Positions 18,472 through 26,308 of a stretch of 64,000 bases of DNA are shown here, in pieces. The translations under genes were made by a program, and so were the position numbers. The stretch is taken from positions 62,001 through 126,000 of the forward strand of contig CBDCSZ010000056.1 in the NCBI GenBank assembly GCA_965221935.1. The letters run 5' to 3'. Origin of the DNA: JAPOXR01 sp965221935 (GTDB lineage Bacteria > Pseudomonadota > Alphaproteobacteria > Rhodobacterales > Rhodobacteraceae). Each line of letters starts with the position of its first letter. The first letter of the stretch is position 1. The notes below the pieces were generated by a model. That model was not told the origin of the DNA. It saw only the letters and a list, made by a program, of their open reading frames with translations, and made no database searches.

Positions 18472-20561
18472 AGGACATCGGAACCGGCAAGATCTCCGCC
18501 AGCCACCTTGAGCGAGAGGCGTGTGTCTACATCCGCCAGTCGTCTCCCGGCCAGGTGATCAACAACACCGAGAGCACCCGGCGCCAGTACGACTTGAGTG
18601 AGCGCGCGCTGGCGCTGGGATGGCCGCGGGAGCGGATCCGGGTCATCGACCAGGATCAGGGTCTCTCCGGCGCCGACGCCGAAAGGCGCGGGGGGTTCCA
18701 GGACCTGATGGCCCGGATCGCCGCCGGCGAAGTCGGCATCGTTCTCAGCCTCGAGATCTCGCGCCTCGGCCGCAGCAACGCCGACCTGCACCGGCTGTTC
18801 CGCCTTGCCTCACTCTCCGGCACGCTGGTCTGCGACGAGGCCGGCGTCCATGATCCCGGCAACAGCAGCGACCTGCTTTTGCTCGGGATCAAGAGCTCGG
18901 TCTACGAGTTCGAGCTTGACGGGATCCGCCAGCGGCTGCTCGGCGGTGTCCTCAACAAGGCACAGCGCGGCGAATTGAGAACCGCACTGCCCGCCGGCCT
19001 GGTCTGCGATCCACAAGACGCGGTGGTTCTCGACCCCGACATTCAAGTCGCCGAAGCGGTCAATCTGGTGTTCGAGACTTTCCGCAGGACCCGCTCGGTC
19101 AGGGCGACATTTAATTGGCTTCTCGACAACGCCATACCGCTGCCGGCATGCCCGGTCTCCGAAGGTCATCGGCTGATCTGGTCCGAGGCCCGCTATTCAA
19201 GGGTTCTCAGCATCCTCCGGAACCCCCGCTATGCGGGTTGCTACGCCTGGGGCCGACGGGGCGGCAATGCCGGGCGGGCAAACCCCTGGGAGGCATGGCG
19301 GGTCTGCATCCCCGAGGCGCATGCCGGCTACATCGACTGGGAGGAGTTCCAGCGCAACCAGAGGCAGCTGGCCGACAACCACAGGCAATGCTTCGTCGCG
19401 GCACACGGACGCACCGGCCCACTGCGGGAAGGCGGCGCACTGTTGCAATCGCGCGCGATCTGCGGGCGTTGCGGCAGCCAGATGCTGGTCAAATACGGCG
19501 GAGCGACGGATCCGAAGCGGGCGAACGAACGGCACTATCACTGCGTCGGCGGCAAGGCCGCCCGGGCGGGGAAGTCCTGCCAGACGATGCGGGGAGAGCG
19601 GATCGACGCGGCCGTCACCGACTTCCTTGTCGGCGCGGTCAATCGGAGCAACATCGATCTGGCCCTGTCGGTGGAGGAACAGGTCAAGTCGGACTTCGCC
19701 AGGGCAGACCGTCAGCGCTCACACCGGGTCGAGGCGCTGCGCCACCAGGCCGAACTGGCCGGCAGGCGCTGCCGGGAGGTCGACCCGGGCTACCGCCTCG
19801 TCGCCGCGACGCTGGAAAGGGAGTGGAATGACGCACTGCACAAACTGGACGAGGCCGAAGCCGAGCGCAGCCGGCTCGCCGACGAATTCCAGCAAACAAC
19901 GGACGAGGTCCAGCGCCGGAGAATCAGGGAACTGTCCGCCGACTTCGCAGTCGCCTGGAATGCGCCGACGACAGGGAACGCAGACCGCAAGCGCATGCTG
20001 GCTCTTCTGGTCGAGGATGCCACGCTCATCCGAAGCGGCTACTCGGTGTCAATTCAGTTGCGCATGCGTGGCGGCAGGGCGCTTGAACTCGATCCGGTCG
20101 ATCTGCTCAGGCCCGGCGGCGGCGTTCGCAGCACCCCGGCGGAGACCGTGGCGGAAGTGGGCAGGCTCACCGAAAGCATGGGCGACAAGGCCATTGCCGG
20201 GCAACTCAACCGGAGAGGCATGCTGAACTGCGGGGACAAGCCCTGGACAAGGGAGAGCGTCGCCAGCCTGCGCCACTATCATGGACTGCCAAGCCACCTC
20301 AGGCGGCTCCAGAAGGCGAAAAGGGAGCAAGGCTGGAGCACCGCCGAGGAAATCAGCAAGGCGCTCGGCATCTCGGTCAGGGCCCTGAGAGAGCGAAGCC
20401 GCCGAGGCACATGGGTCGAACGCCACACCTTCACCATAGGCACGAGACCGTTTTCGATGTACCGTCTGCTCGACGATGCCGGATGCGAACGAACAAGGGA
20501 ACCGCAAACAGACCACCCAGGAAACGGGCATGGCCATGAGATGACAAGGGAGGCATCATGA
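18465..20561 (+). CDS. Large serine recombinase
   Basis: About 698 aa from ATG 18465, which has a GAGGGAG site five bases upstream; an in-frame ATG at 18441 is the alternative. It has the resolvase catalytic domain (ACVYIRQSS with the nucleophilic Ser, VLSLEISRLGRSNADLHRL), the Recombinase domain (RNPRYAGCYAWG), a zinc beta-ribbon (ICGRCGSQMLVKYGG and HYHCVGG) and a coiled-coil rich in Glu and Arg near residues 425-510. The C-terminal part (EEISKALGISVRALRERSRRG) looks like an extra HTH. It probably drives excision and integration of the 15860-20568 element, because its stop lies at the element's right end. Confidence 0.92.
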   Translation: MVKDIGTGKISASHLEREACVYIRQSSPGQVINNTESTRRQYDLSERALALGWPRERIRVIDQDQGLSGADAERRGGFQDLMARIAAGEVGIVLSLEISRLGRSNADLHRLFRLASLSGTLVCDEAGVHDPGNSSDLLLLGIKSSVYEFELDGIRQRLLGGVLNKAQRGELRTALPAGLVCDPQDAVVLDPDIQVAEAVNLVFETFRRTRSVRATFNWLLDNAIPLPACPVSEGHRLIWSEARYSRVLSILRNPRYAGCYAWGRRGGNAGRANPWEAWRVCIPEAHAGYIDWEEFQRNQRQLADNHRQCFVAAHGRTGPLREGGALLQSRAICGRCGSQMLVKYGGATDPKRANERHYHCVGGKAARAGKSCQTMRGERIDAAVTDFLVGAVNRSNIDLALSVEEQVKSDFARADRQRSHRVEALRHQAELAGRRCREVDPGYRLVAATLEREWNDALHKLDEAEAERSRLADEFQQTTDEVQRRRIRELSADFAVAWNAPTTGNADRKRMLALLVEDATLIRSGYSVSIQLRMRGGRALELDPVDLLRPGGGVRSTPAETVAEVGRLTESMGDKAIAGQLNRRGMLNCGDKPWTRESVASLRHYHGLPSHLRRLQKAKREQGWSTAEEISKALGISVRALRERSRRGTWVERHTFTIGTRPFSMYRLLDDAGCERTREPQTDHPGNGHGHEMTREAS

Positions 20562-20568
20562 AATCAAA

Positions 20569-20701
20569 TCCAAGGACGGCTACCATCTCGAGCACAACTT
20601 CGGGCACGGCAAGGAAACCCTGGCCAGCCTGCTGGCGACCTTCAACCTGATCGCGTTCCTGATGCAGAGCGCCTGCGACCTGGTCTGCGAAAGCTGGCGG
20701 G
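20569..20701 (+). pseudogene. Outer IS transposase, middle fragment
   Basis: Continues the transposase frame as SKDGYHLEHNFGHGK, then ETLASLLATFNLIAFLMQSA and CDLVCESWR. This is the conserved C-terminal region of these DDE enzymes, with the catalytic Glu in YHLEHN. It begins directly after the right TCAAA and stops at the left end of the Tni-type transposon. Confidence 0.9.
20697..20701. repeat. Target-site duplication (left) of Tni-type transposon
   Basis: GCGGG at 20697-20701 is repeated at 24708-24712. A 5-bp duplication next to TGT...ACA ends is the usual product of TniA/TnsB/Mu-like transposases. Confidence 0.88.
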
Positions 20702-20739
20702 TGTTGTTTTTCGGTTTGAATTGCTGCGGATTTCCCGGG

Positions 20740-21648
20740 TTATTTCGCTCGGTTTGGGACGATTCTTCCCGCATTGCGTTGATCTGACTGGTACGTTTCG
20801 GGATTTGTCTGCCTTGTCAGGATGTCATTCCAGTCCTTGACGTCACCGTGGCCGCCTGGCCGCATGCGCCGGACTGTGGGATCCTGCGTTTCGAGCATGC
20901 CGGCGGCCAGGTCTCCGGCCTGGTCGGCGTCATATCCGCAGAAGACGACATCGAGCTCGAACCTGTTGATCCACGCCGGCATTCTGCCGGTGGCCCCGGC
21001 GGTGGAGATGACGATGTCGATCCTTGCCGTCTCGCGGAGGGTCCATGCCGAGAGGGCGTCGATGGCCCCCTCGACGAGGAGCGCGGTTCTTGGGGTTGCC
21101 TGTCGTGCGATCCAGAAGCCACCTTCGGCTTTTCGGCTTCCTGGCGACATGGCCCTGAAGGGTCGGTCGGGGCGGGTTCCGACCAGTTCGGCGCCGGTTT
21201 CCCTGCCGTCCCGGTTGCGGCAGGTGAAGACTGCGTTGGCGCGGTTGTCGGCGCCGAGGATGCCGATGCGCCTGCAGTGTTCGATCAGCCCTGGATCGAG
21301 CCCGCGGTCCTGGTGGAGGCAGCGGCGCACCCGCGCCCATGCCCGGTCTTCGGGGAGGCCCCGGCTTCCGTCTGCGGTGCATGGGTTGCGGGAGGGGGGG
21401 AGCCCTTCGAGACGGCTGAGGGCCTGGAGGAAGCTGCACCGCTCGGCATGGATGACGAGATCGATTGCGCCGCCGCCGCCGCGTCCTGCGACATGATCGA
21501 AGAAGCGGGCTTGATTGATACTGATCACGGATCCCGGGCGTTTCCAGCGGGCCTTGTCGGCGGGGTCTTTCCGGTATCCGAGTTCGGCGGCGACGAGGGT
21601 GAGCGGGATTGTCCGCACTGCGTCGGCCCGGTCCCCGGGGCTGCTCAC
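20740..21648 (-). CDS. TOPRIM/primase-like protein of the transposon
   Basis: 302 aa from GTG 21646-21648, which overlaps the TniB-like stop (GTGA). The N-terminal part (SVISINQARFFDHVAGRGG, then GAIDLVIHAERCSFLQAL) resembles the DUF3991/CHC2-like module of mobile-element primases without its zinc cysteines. The TOPRIM domain follows with LLVEGAIDALSAW (catalytic Glu) and VVFCGYDADQAGDLAAGM (DxD). It lacks the polymerase domain of full DnaG. Translational coupling to tniAB suggests a role in transposition or in repair of the product, which is inference. It ends 38 bases from the element's left end. Confidence 0.82.
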   Translation of the reverse strand: MSSPGDRADAVRTIPLTLVAAELGYRKDPADKARWKRPGSVISINQARFFDHVAGRGGGGAIDLVIHAERCSFLQALSRLEGLPPSRNPCTADGSRGLPEDRAWARVRRCLHQDRGLDPGLIEHCRRIGILGADNRANAVFTCRNRDGRETGAELVGTRPDRPFRAMSPGSRKAEGGFWIARQATPRTALLVEGAIDALSAWTLRETARIDIVISTAGATGRMPAWINRFELDVVFCGYDADQAGDLAAGMLETQDPTVRRMRPGGHGDVKDWNDILTRQTNPETYQSDQRNAGRIVPNRAK

Positions 21649-22445
21649 AGCACGACCTCGTCGGCGGCCCGGTTGACGTGGCTGTCGGTGACGGTCCGCA
21701 TCCTGTCGGCGGCGGCGGCGATCAGCGCATGGTGGGCGAGGCGGTCGATCTGTCGCGGGATGCGGTTGCTGGCCAGCGCCACCGCCTCGATTGCCGCCGG
21801 CTCGAAGACCGGCACATCGGCGCCGGCCAGGGTCATCCGGTGTTCGATATAGGCGCCGACCTCCTCGTGGCGGAGCCCGGGAATGTGGCAGTTGACGACG
21901 ATTCTCTGGGCCAGCGGTTCGTGCACCGCCATCCTGAGCCGATTGCGCAGCTCGGTGAGCCCGACCAGCAGCAGGCAGAGCCGGTTGCCGGAATCCATGC
22001 GGTAGTTGGTGAGCATCTTGAACTCGGCGAGGACATCGTTGCCGAGATGGTGCGCTTCGTCGAAGATCAGCACCGGCAGCTTGCCGGTCTCGGCAACGAG
22101 GCGGCTCATCTCCGTGCGCAGCGCCCGGCAGAGTGTGGCGCGGGACTGGCTTTCGGCCAGGCCGAAGGCGGTTGCGATGGCGTTGTAGGTGTCGCGGACA
22201 TTCCCGGTCGAGAACGAGACGTAGCGAAGCTGGTGCAGGCCCTCGTGCAGGCTGTCGGCCACCTGTCGGCAGAGTGCGGTCTTGCCGACGCCGGATTCGC
22301 CGGTGAGCAGGCCGATGCCGCGCAACTCGATGAGATGCCTGATGCGGGTGCGGGCCTCGGCCTGTGCCTCGGTGTCGAGGAGTTCGTCGGATCTGAGCGT
22401 CTTCTCGAAGGGGTAATTCCTGAGCCCGAAGTGTGACAGGTACAT
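21645..22445 (-). CDS. TniB/ExeA-like AAA+ ATPase
   Basis: 266 aa beginning YLSHFGLRNYPFEKT, the ExeA-type N-terminus. Walker A is GESGVGKT near residue 50, Walker B VLIFDEAHHL, sensor region LLLVGLTELRNRLR and an arginine finger in PRQIDRLAHHAL. In TniB, TnsC and MuB-type proteins this ATPase selects the target DNA and activates the transposase. It begins two bases after the transposase stop and overlaps the TOPRIM gene, so all three appear to be translated together. Confidence 0.92.
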   Translation of the reverse strand: MYLSHFGLRNYPFEKTLRSDELLDTEAQAEARTRIRHLIELRGIGLLTGESGVGKTALCRQVADSLHEGLHQLRYVSFSTGNVRDTYNAIATAFGLAESQSRATLCRALRTEMSRLVAETGKLPVLIFDEAHHLGNDVLAEFKMLTNYRMDSGNRLCLLLVGLTELRNRLRMAVHEPLAQRIVVNCHIPGLRHEEVGAYIEHRMTLAGADVPVFEPAAIEAVALASNRIPRQIDRLAHHALIAAAADRMRTVTDSHVNRAADEVVL

Positions 22446-22447
22446 GC

Positions 22448-23749
22448 TCAGTCCTCCTTCCCGCTGTCACGGCCGAGTGCCCGGAACCTCACGGCCGGTC
22501 TTTCGATGCCACGCCTGATCCGGACATTGGCGTGCAGGTCGAGCAGCCGTGCGCAGCCGCGCGGCTTGCCCTCGCGCACCACCTTGATCGGGCGGTCCTT
22601 TGGGGCGGACGGATCGTAGCGGAGCGTGACCTTCGCACCGTTCATTCCCGGCTCGACCTCGTAGAGGCGGCCCTCGAGACTGACGGTCCGGGCCCTGGAG
22701 ACCCGCCGGCTCGCCTCGAACAGGAACATGTCGTCGAGATCGACGCCGGGGTCGGGTCGGCGGACCCTCTCGCAGGTGAGGGCCCACTGGTCGAGAGGCG
22801 TGCGTTTCCCGTCGAGGCCGCGATGAGGCGTCATGTGATACTCGGCCTCGAGCCAGCTGCGGAACCGTTGGTTGAGGGTCTCCAGCTCGGGAATGTCCTG
22901 CGCCTTGAGCGGGGCCAGGAATTGCCCGCGCACCGTTCTGAAGAACCTCTCGATCTTTCCCCGTCCCGCGGGATGGTATGGCCGTGCATGCAGCAGCGAG
23001 ATGCCCAGCCTGCCGCAGATCATCTTCAATTGCCTTGAGCGGAAGTTGGCGCCGTTGTCGCAGTACAGCCTCTCCACCAATCCGCGCCGCAGGATCGCCT
23101 CCTTCAGCACGACCAGGTAGTCGGCCGTACTCTCGCCGAGGGCAAAATGCGCGTATGGGACAAGCCGGGTCGCATCGTCGAGCAGGGCGATCAGGCAGGT
23201 CTTTCTCTTCCGGCCCTGCCTGTCCCCGACCTTCGGACCGTGCATGACGTCCGACTGCCAGAGCTGGCCGGCCGCCTCGGTGGCGAAGCGGCGCAGGTCT
23301 GCGGATGGCGGGCCCGCCCGGCGCTCCATCAACCCCTCCCGGACGAACAGCCTGTGCAGCGTCGAGGCGGCGATGGTGACATCGCCGGGGACGGCGCCGC
23401 TGTCCCGGGCACGGGCGATGACCTGCCGGACGCTGAGATCCATGTTCTCCCGGCGGATCGCAAGCAGGGTCTCGACAACATCGCCCGGCATGTTCCGGAT
23501 CGAGCCGCGGTCCTTGCGGCGCTTCGGCATCAGCCCGTCGAAACCGGACTTGCGGTATGTTCTGATCCAGCCCCGCATCGTCGTCACCGCAACCTTGCGC
23601 CGGCCCGAGCCCGGGATCGTCACCTCCCGTTCCGATTGCCGCTTCAGCTGTTGCGCCGCCTCGTCGGGCGGAAGGTGCAGCGCCTCCGAGATCATGCCAA
23701 AGCGAAACAGTGCGACGTCCTTGCGGTGGTCGCTGATCGTGTCGTTCAT
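22448..23749 (-). CDS. TniA/IS481-like DDE transposase
   Basis: 433 aa from ATG 23749, chosen for the GGAGGA site nine bases upstream; the frame is open further. An N-terminal HTH (TMRGWIRTYRKSGFDGLMPK) is followed by an rve integrase core with catalytic residues in GQLWQSDVMHGP, RLYCDNGANF and HPAGRGKIERFFRT (D, D, E), then a Mu-like C-terminal beta domain. It would cut and join the TGT/ACA ends. Intact, with no frameshift. Confidence 0.92.
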   Translation of the reverse strand: MNDTISDHRKDVALFRFGMISEALHLPPDEAAQQLKRQSEREVTIPGSGRRKVAVTTMRGWIRTYRKSGFDGLMPKRRKDRGSIRNMPGDVVETLLAIRRENMDLSVRQVIARARDSGAVPGDVTIAASTLHRLFVREGLMERRAGPPSADLRRFATEAAGQLWQSDVMHGPKVGDRQGRKRKTCLIALLDDATRLVPYAHFALGESTADYLVVLKEAILRRGLVERLYCDNGANFRSRQLKMICGRLGISLLHARPYHPAGRGKIERFFRTVRGQFLAPLKAQDIPELETLNQRFRSWLEAEYHMTPHRGLDGKRTPLDQWALTCERVRRPDPGVDLDDMFLFEASRRVSRARTVSLEGRLYEVEPGMNGAKVTLRYDPSAPKDRPIKVVREGKPRGCARLLDLHANVRIRRGIERPAVRFRALGRDSGKED

Positions 23750-23792
23750 GGTGATGTCCTCCATCATTCCGGCTTCGATGCGCCGGTCGGCC

Positions 23793-24560
23793 TCATCTGC
23801 CGCGCCCGGCATCGCCGGAACAGGGTTCGAATGGTGTTGGAGGCCCGGTCGGGCATTTCCCACCCAGCCCGGGGGGCCGGAATCCGACCGGAGGCGGCAG
23901 GAACTGCAACTGGCTCGTCATCTCCCGGCGCAGGCCGACCAGCAGCGTTTCCGTGCCGAGCGCGGCGCGCATCGGCGCCAGCTCCGCCGGACATCCCCTG
24001 AACAGGTCAGGGCGCAGCGTGACGGCGGCCGCCAGGAAGGCCGAGACCGCCGCGAACGCGCCACAAAGACCGCGGATCGGGTTCGACAACTCGTCACGGT
24101 GGGGAAACAGGCGCCGGGCTGCCGCCCAGCGGCTCGCAGATCCGGCGAGAACGACCATGTCGTCCTCGATCTCCTGCAGCGAACCGCGGCGACGGGCCGC
24201 AGCGAAATCCGGAAGACGGCTGATCGTGGTCTGGCATTCACGGCAGTCGAACCGGGCAACGCGCAGCGGAACCGGCGTCTTGCGCCCGTAGGTCCCGTGA
24301 CGCATCAACCCGCAGTCGAAGCCGCAAAGGCCCTTCAGGCAAGGGGGAAAGCTTGCGTTCCTCCACGCCTCGCGGCTAACATACTCCTCGGCGGTCAGTT
24401 CTGTTTCAAAGCGTAGCTGTACTGGTTGCCCACGGCCCGGCGAAGGCCTATTCGCGCGGGCCACCCTTTTCTGTCTCAGGCTATCGGCGGCGTGCAGCCA
24501 GCCAGTCGAACCGGCAGGAAATCGCAAGCATCCGGACGCCGCCGAAAAGCTTCTTGTCAA
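23793..24560 (-). CDS. DUF6431-like zinc-ribbon protein of the transposon
   Basis: The conserved part reads CLKGLCGFDCGLMRHGTYGR, then VARFDCRECQTTISRLPDF, a zinc-ribbon followed by a transposase-type HTH lead-in that I recognise as DUF6431. Downstream is an Ala-rich helical region. The start is uncertain: ATG 24560 gives 255 aa, but the conserved region begins near residue 70, so a later GTG is possible. It is the first gene of the four-gene transposon operon, 43 bases before tniA. It might bind the transposon ends or target DNA, but nothing proves it. Confidence 0.68.
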   Translation of the reverse strand: MTRSFSAASGCLRFPAGSTGWLHAADSLRQKRVARANRPSPGRGQPVQLRFETELTAEEYVSREAWRNASFPPCLKGLCGFDCGLMRHGTYGRKTPVPLRVARFDCRECQTTISRLPDFAAARRRGSLQEIEDDMVVLAGSASRWAAARRLFPHRDELSNPIRGLCGAFAAVSAFLAAAVTLRPDLFRGCPAELAPMRAALGTETLLVGLRREMTSQLQFLPPPVGFRPPGLGGKCPTGPPTPFEPCSGDAGRGR

Positions 24561-24707
24561 AGTCTGACTGGACGGGGAAGCTACTTGAAAATCCCTGCTT
24601 GGGAAAGAAGCGCTGTCCCGGACTGTACCCGATCAAACAGAAACAGAACGCGCGGGGAAAGTGGGAAAAACCGCCCGGTTCATGACGGAATAGTCCGGGA
24701 CCCTACA

Positions 24708-24712
24708 GCGGG
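24708..24712. repeat. Target-site duplication (right) of Tni-type transposon
   Basis: GCGGG, the second copy of 20697-20701. The outer transposase frame resumes in the next base. Confidence 0.88.
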
Positions 24713-24849
24713 AGGCCCGGGCAAAGCTCGCCGCCCGCTGCCGGCTTCTTGACAACCTGAAGTTCCTGACCGCCTACGTCGTGCACGACGACTGGGACGC
24801 CGTGATGCGGACAATCATCACCGGCGAGCTGCCGGAAAAGCCTCCGTAA
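24713..24849 (+). pseudogene. Outer IS transposase, C-terminal fragment
   Basis: Reads ARAKLAARCRLLDNLKFLTA then YVVHDDWDAVMRTIITGELP to TAA. With 14837-15859 and 20569-20701 it makes 1,293 bases, 430 codons plus the stop, in one frame. This fragment could easily be missed because it is far from the rest of the gene. Confidence 0.88.
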
Positions 24850-24957
24850 CCGGAACCGGCAGCCCCGCCCCTTCCGCCGAAACACAGTAGAAATCCGCCC
24901 GGAAACGCAGCCGAAAATGAAGAAAAAACCGATGTGAACGCATAATTGGAATTACTG

Positions 24958-24966
24958 GTGCGCTGT
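24958..24966. repeat. Target-site duplication (right) of outer insertion sequence
   Basis: GTGCGCTGT, identical to 14584-14592, directly after the right inverted repeat. Confidence 0.92.
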
Positions 24967-25036
24967 GCAATGGCAGGAAAGTTGCTATCAAACCTGCCAG
25001 GATGCCTTCATTTCACCTTGAACAAAGGAGCAGCCA

Positions 25037-25978
25037 GTGAAACTCGGTTTCGTTTCCGACAGCCTTAGGGGCATGAGTCTGGACGAGTTGCTCGATACCG
25101 CTGTGCGCCTGGGCGTGGCCGGCATCGAGGTCAACGCCTGCGGCTGGTCCGACGCGCCGCATTTTGATCTCGGGAAAATGCTCAGAAACAAATCGGCCCG
25201 GAATGCTTTTCGAAAAGCTTTCGATTCCCGGGGCCTCGAGATCATCTCCCTCAACGCCAACGGCAACCCGCTGCATCCCGCGGATCACTCGCAGAGTGAA
25301 GGCCTGAAGGACACCATTCGCGTGGCAGGCGAAATGGGAATCGGGACCGTATGCGCGATGTCGGGCCTTCCGGCCGGTAATGCGACCGATACGATGCCCA
25401 ACTGGGTGGTCTCCTCGTGGCCGCCCGAGACACAGGACATCCTTCGCTACCAGTGGGAAGAACGGCTCATCCCCTTTTGGGAGGAGATTGTCTTGCTTGC
25501 TGGCGAGAATGGCGTCGAAAGGATTGCGCTCGAGCTTCACGGCAGCCAGTGTGTCTATAACGTGCCTTCGCTTCTGAGACTTCGCGATGCTGTGGGACCT
25601 GTCGTTGGGGCCAACCTTGATCCCAGCCACCTGTTCTGGATGGGCGCCGATCCGATTGTCGCCGCCGAAGCGCTGGGCGCGGAAGTCTATCATGTTCATG
25701 CAAAGGACACGATGTTGAATGCTCCCGTGCAGGCCACCACGAGCCTTCTGGAAAACGGAAGCCTGAAGGACATTCCTGCCCGTTCATGGAGCTATGTCAC
25801 GCTCGGCTTTGGGCATGGCGAAGAGTGGTGGCGGAGGTTTTGCTACGGCCTCAGGATGGGCGGATATGACGGGTGGCTGTCAGTCGAGCATGAGGACTTG
25901 ATTCTCAATCCCCTTGAAGGGCTCGAGAAATCCATTGCGCTCCTCAGGGGCGTCATGCCCGTTGCGCCTTCCGATTAG
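25037..25978 (+). CDS. Sugar phosphate isomerase/epimerase-like TIM-barrel protein
   Basis: 313 aa starting with GTG after an AAAGGAG site. The AP_endonuc_2/xylose isomerase-like barrel is visible from KLGFVSDSLRGMSLDELLD, LGVAGIEVNACGWSDAPH, IALELHG, VGANLDPSHLFWMGADP, VYHVHAKDT and LSVEHED, which provide the usual Glu, Asp and His metal ligands. Substrates in this family range from myo-inosose to sugars and hydroxy-acids and cannot be read here. The outer insertion sequence ends 79 bases upstream, so its original promoter region may have been disrupted. No partner gene is coupled to it. Confidence 0.85.
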   Translation: MKLGFVSDSLRGMSLDELLDTAVRLGVAGIEVNACGWSDAPHFDLGKMLRNKSARNAFRKAFDSRGLEIISLNANGNPLHPADHSQSEGLKDTIRVAGEMGIGTVCAMSGLPAGNATDTMPNWVVSSWPPETQDILRYQWEERLIPFWEEIVLLAGENGVERIALELHGSQCVYNVPSLLRLRDAVGPVVGANLDPSHLFWMGADPIVAAEALGAEVYHVHAKDTMLNAPVQATTSLLENGSLKDIPARSWSYVTLGFGHGEEWWRRFCYGLRMGGYDGWLSVEHEDLILNPLEGLEKSIALLRGVMPVAPSD

Positions 25979-26115
25979 GAGCCACAGGAAATCTGAAGTC
26001 CATTGCCGCTTCCGCCGCGGCCGACGCCTGCAAGCCTCCAGAGAGCGCTGCCTCGACTTCACTGCGCTGAACGGCGCTGAGATGGCTAACACGGGAGAGC
26101 CGGGCCTGAAACCGT

Positions 26116-26308
26116 ATGTGGACGCCCCATCGCTTTCCGCCAGGACAGGCCGGACGCGACATTCTACATCCGCGAAGCGCTCGAAGAGCGCCTGCGGTCA
26201 ATGGAGAACCTCTACGCAGCTGAACAGGCAATGATTGAGCGTCGCAGGTCGGATGAGCAATCCATGTCACTTGACGAGCTGGATGCCGCGCTTGCCCTGG
26301 AAGACTGA
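26116..26308 (+). pseudogene. RelB/DinJ-like RHH antitoxin remnant
   Basis: Three frame-shifted pieces match consecutive parts of an antitoxin: GRPIAFR, a short TGRTR segment in another frame, then TFYIREALEERLRSMENLYA and SLDELDAALALED to TGA 26306-26308. About 20 residues between the first two pieces are missing. The end overlaps the RelE toxin start as in normal relBE pairs. It probably cannot make a working antitoxin. Confidence 0.7.

Larger units (their letters stand above)
15860..20568 (+). mobile_element. Serine-recombinase element inserted in the outer transposase gene
   Basis: The word TCAAA occurs at 15855-15859 and 20564-20568. Joining the flanks through one copy restores the transposase reading frame without loss. 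The 4,709-bp insert carries, all on the plus strand, a DUF5372-like gene, an HTH gene (broken by an IS256-family element), a small ORF and a large serine recombinase whose stop lies only two bases before the right TCAAA. Related four-gene modules, such as y4bABCD of Rhizobium NGR234, come to mind, from memory. Whether TCAAA is a target duplication or a shared recombination core cannot be decided. Without the IS256-family copy the element would be about 3.28 kb. Confidence 0.85.
20702..24707 (-). mobile_element. TniA/TniB-type transposon with TOPRIM and zinc-ribbon genes
   Basis: A 4,006-bp insert starting TGTTG and ending CTACA (5'-TG...CA-3'), flanked by GCGGG. It interrupts the outer transposase between the codons of CESWR and ARAKL, and removing it with one duplication copy restores the frame. 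It carries four minus-strand genes: a DUF6431-like zinc-ribbon protein, a TniA-like DDE transposase, a TniB-like ATPase and a TOPRIM protein. No TniQ homologue and no resolvase were recognised. Long terminal inverted repeats are not obvious beyond the first bases. Confidence 0.88.
14593..24957 (+). mobile_element. Outer DDE insertion sequence, expanded to 10.4 kb by two internal insertions
   Basis: The ends are CAGTAATTCTAATTTTG on the left and, read inward, CAGTAATTCCAATTATG on the right, a 17-bp imperfect inverted repeat with two mismatches. It is bounded by the 9-bp duplication GTGCGCTGT. Removing the serine-recombinase element (15860-20568) and the Tni-type transposon with one copy of its duplication (20702-24712) leaves a 1,645-bp element. 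That core carries a single uninterrupted transposase gene of 430 codons. The transposase resembles IS4/ISNCY-type DDE enzymes, but the family was not settled from sequence alone. The element sits between the mttB-like locus and the isomerase-like gene at 25 kb. Confidence 0.9.

Noticed and set aside
20740..22470. A single 576-codon minus-strand protein
   Set aside because: Its first half is antisense-frame shadow of the TniB-like gene; the real TOPRIM gene starts at GTG 21648, coupled to the TniB stop.
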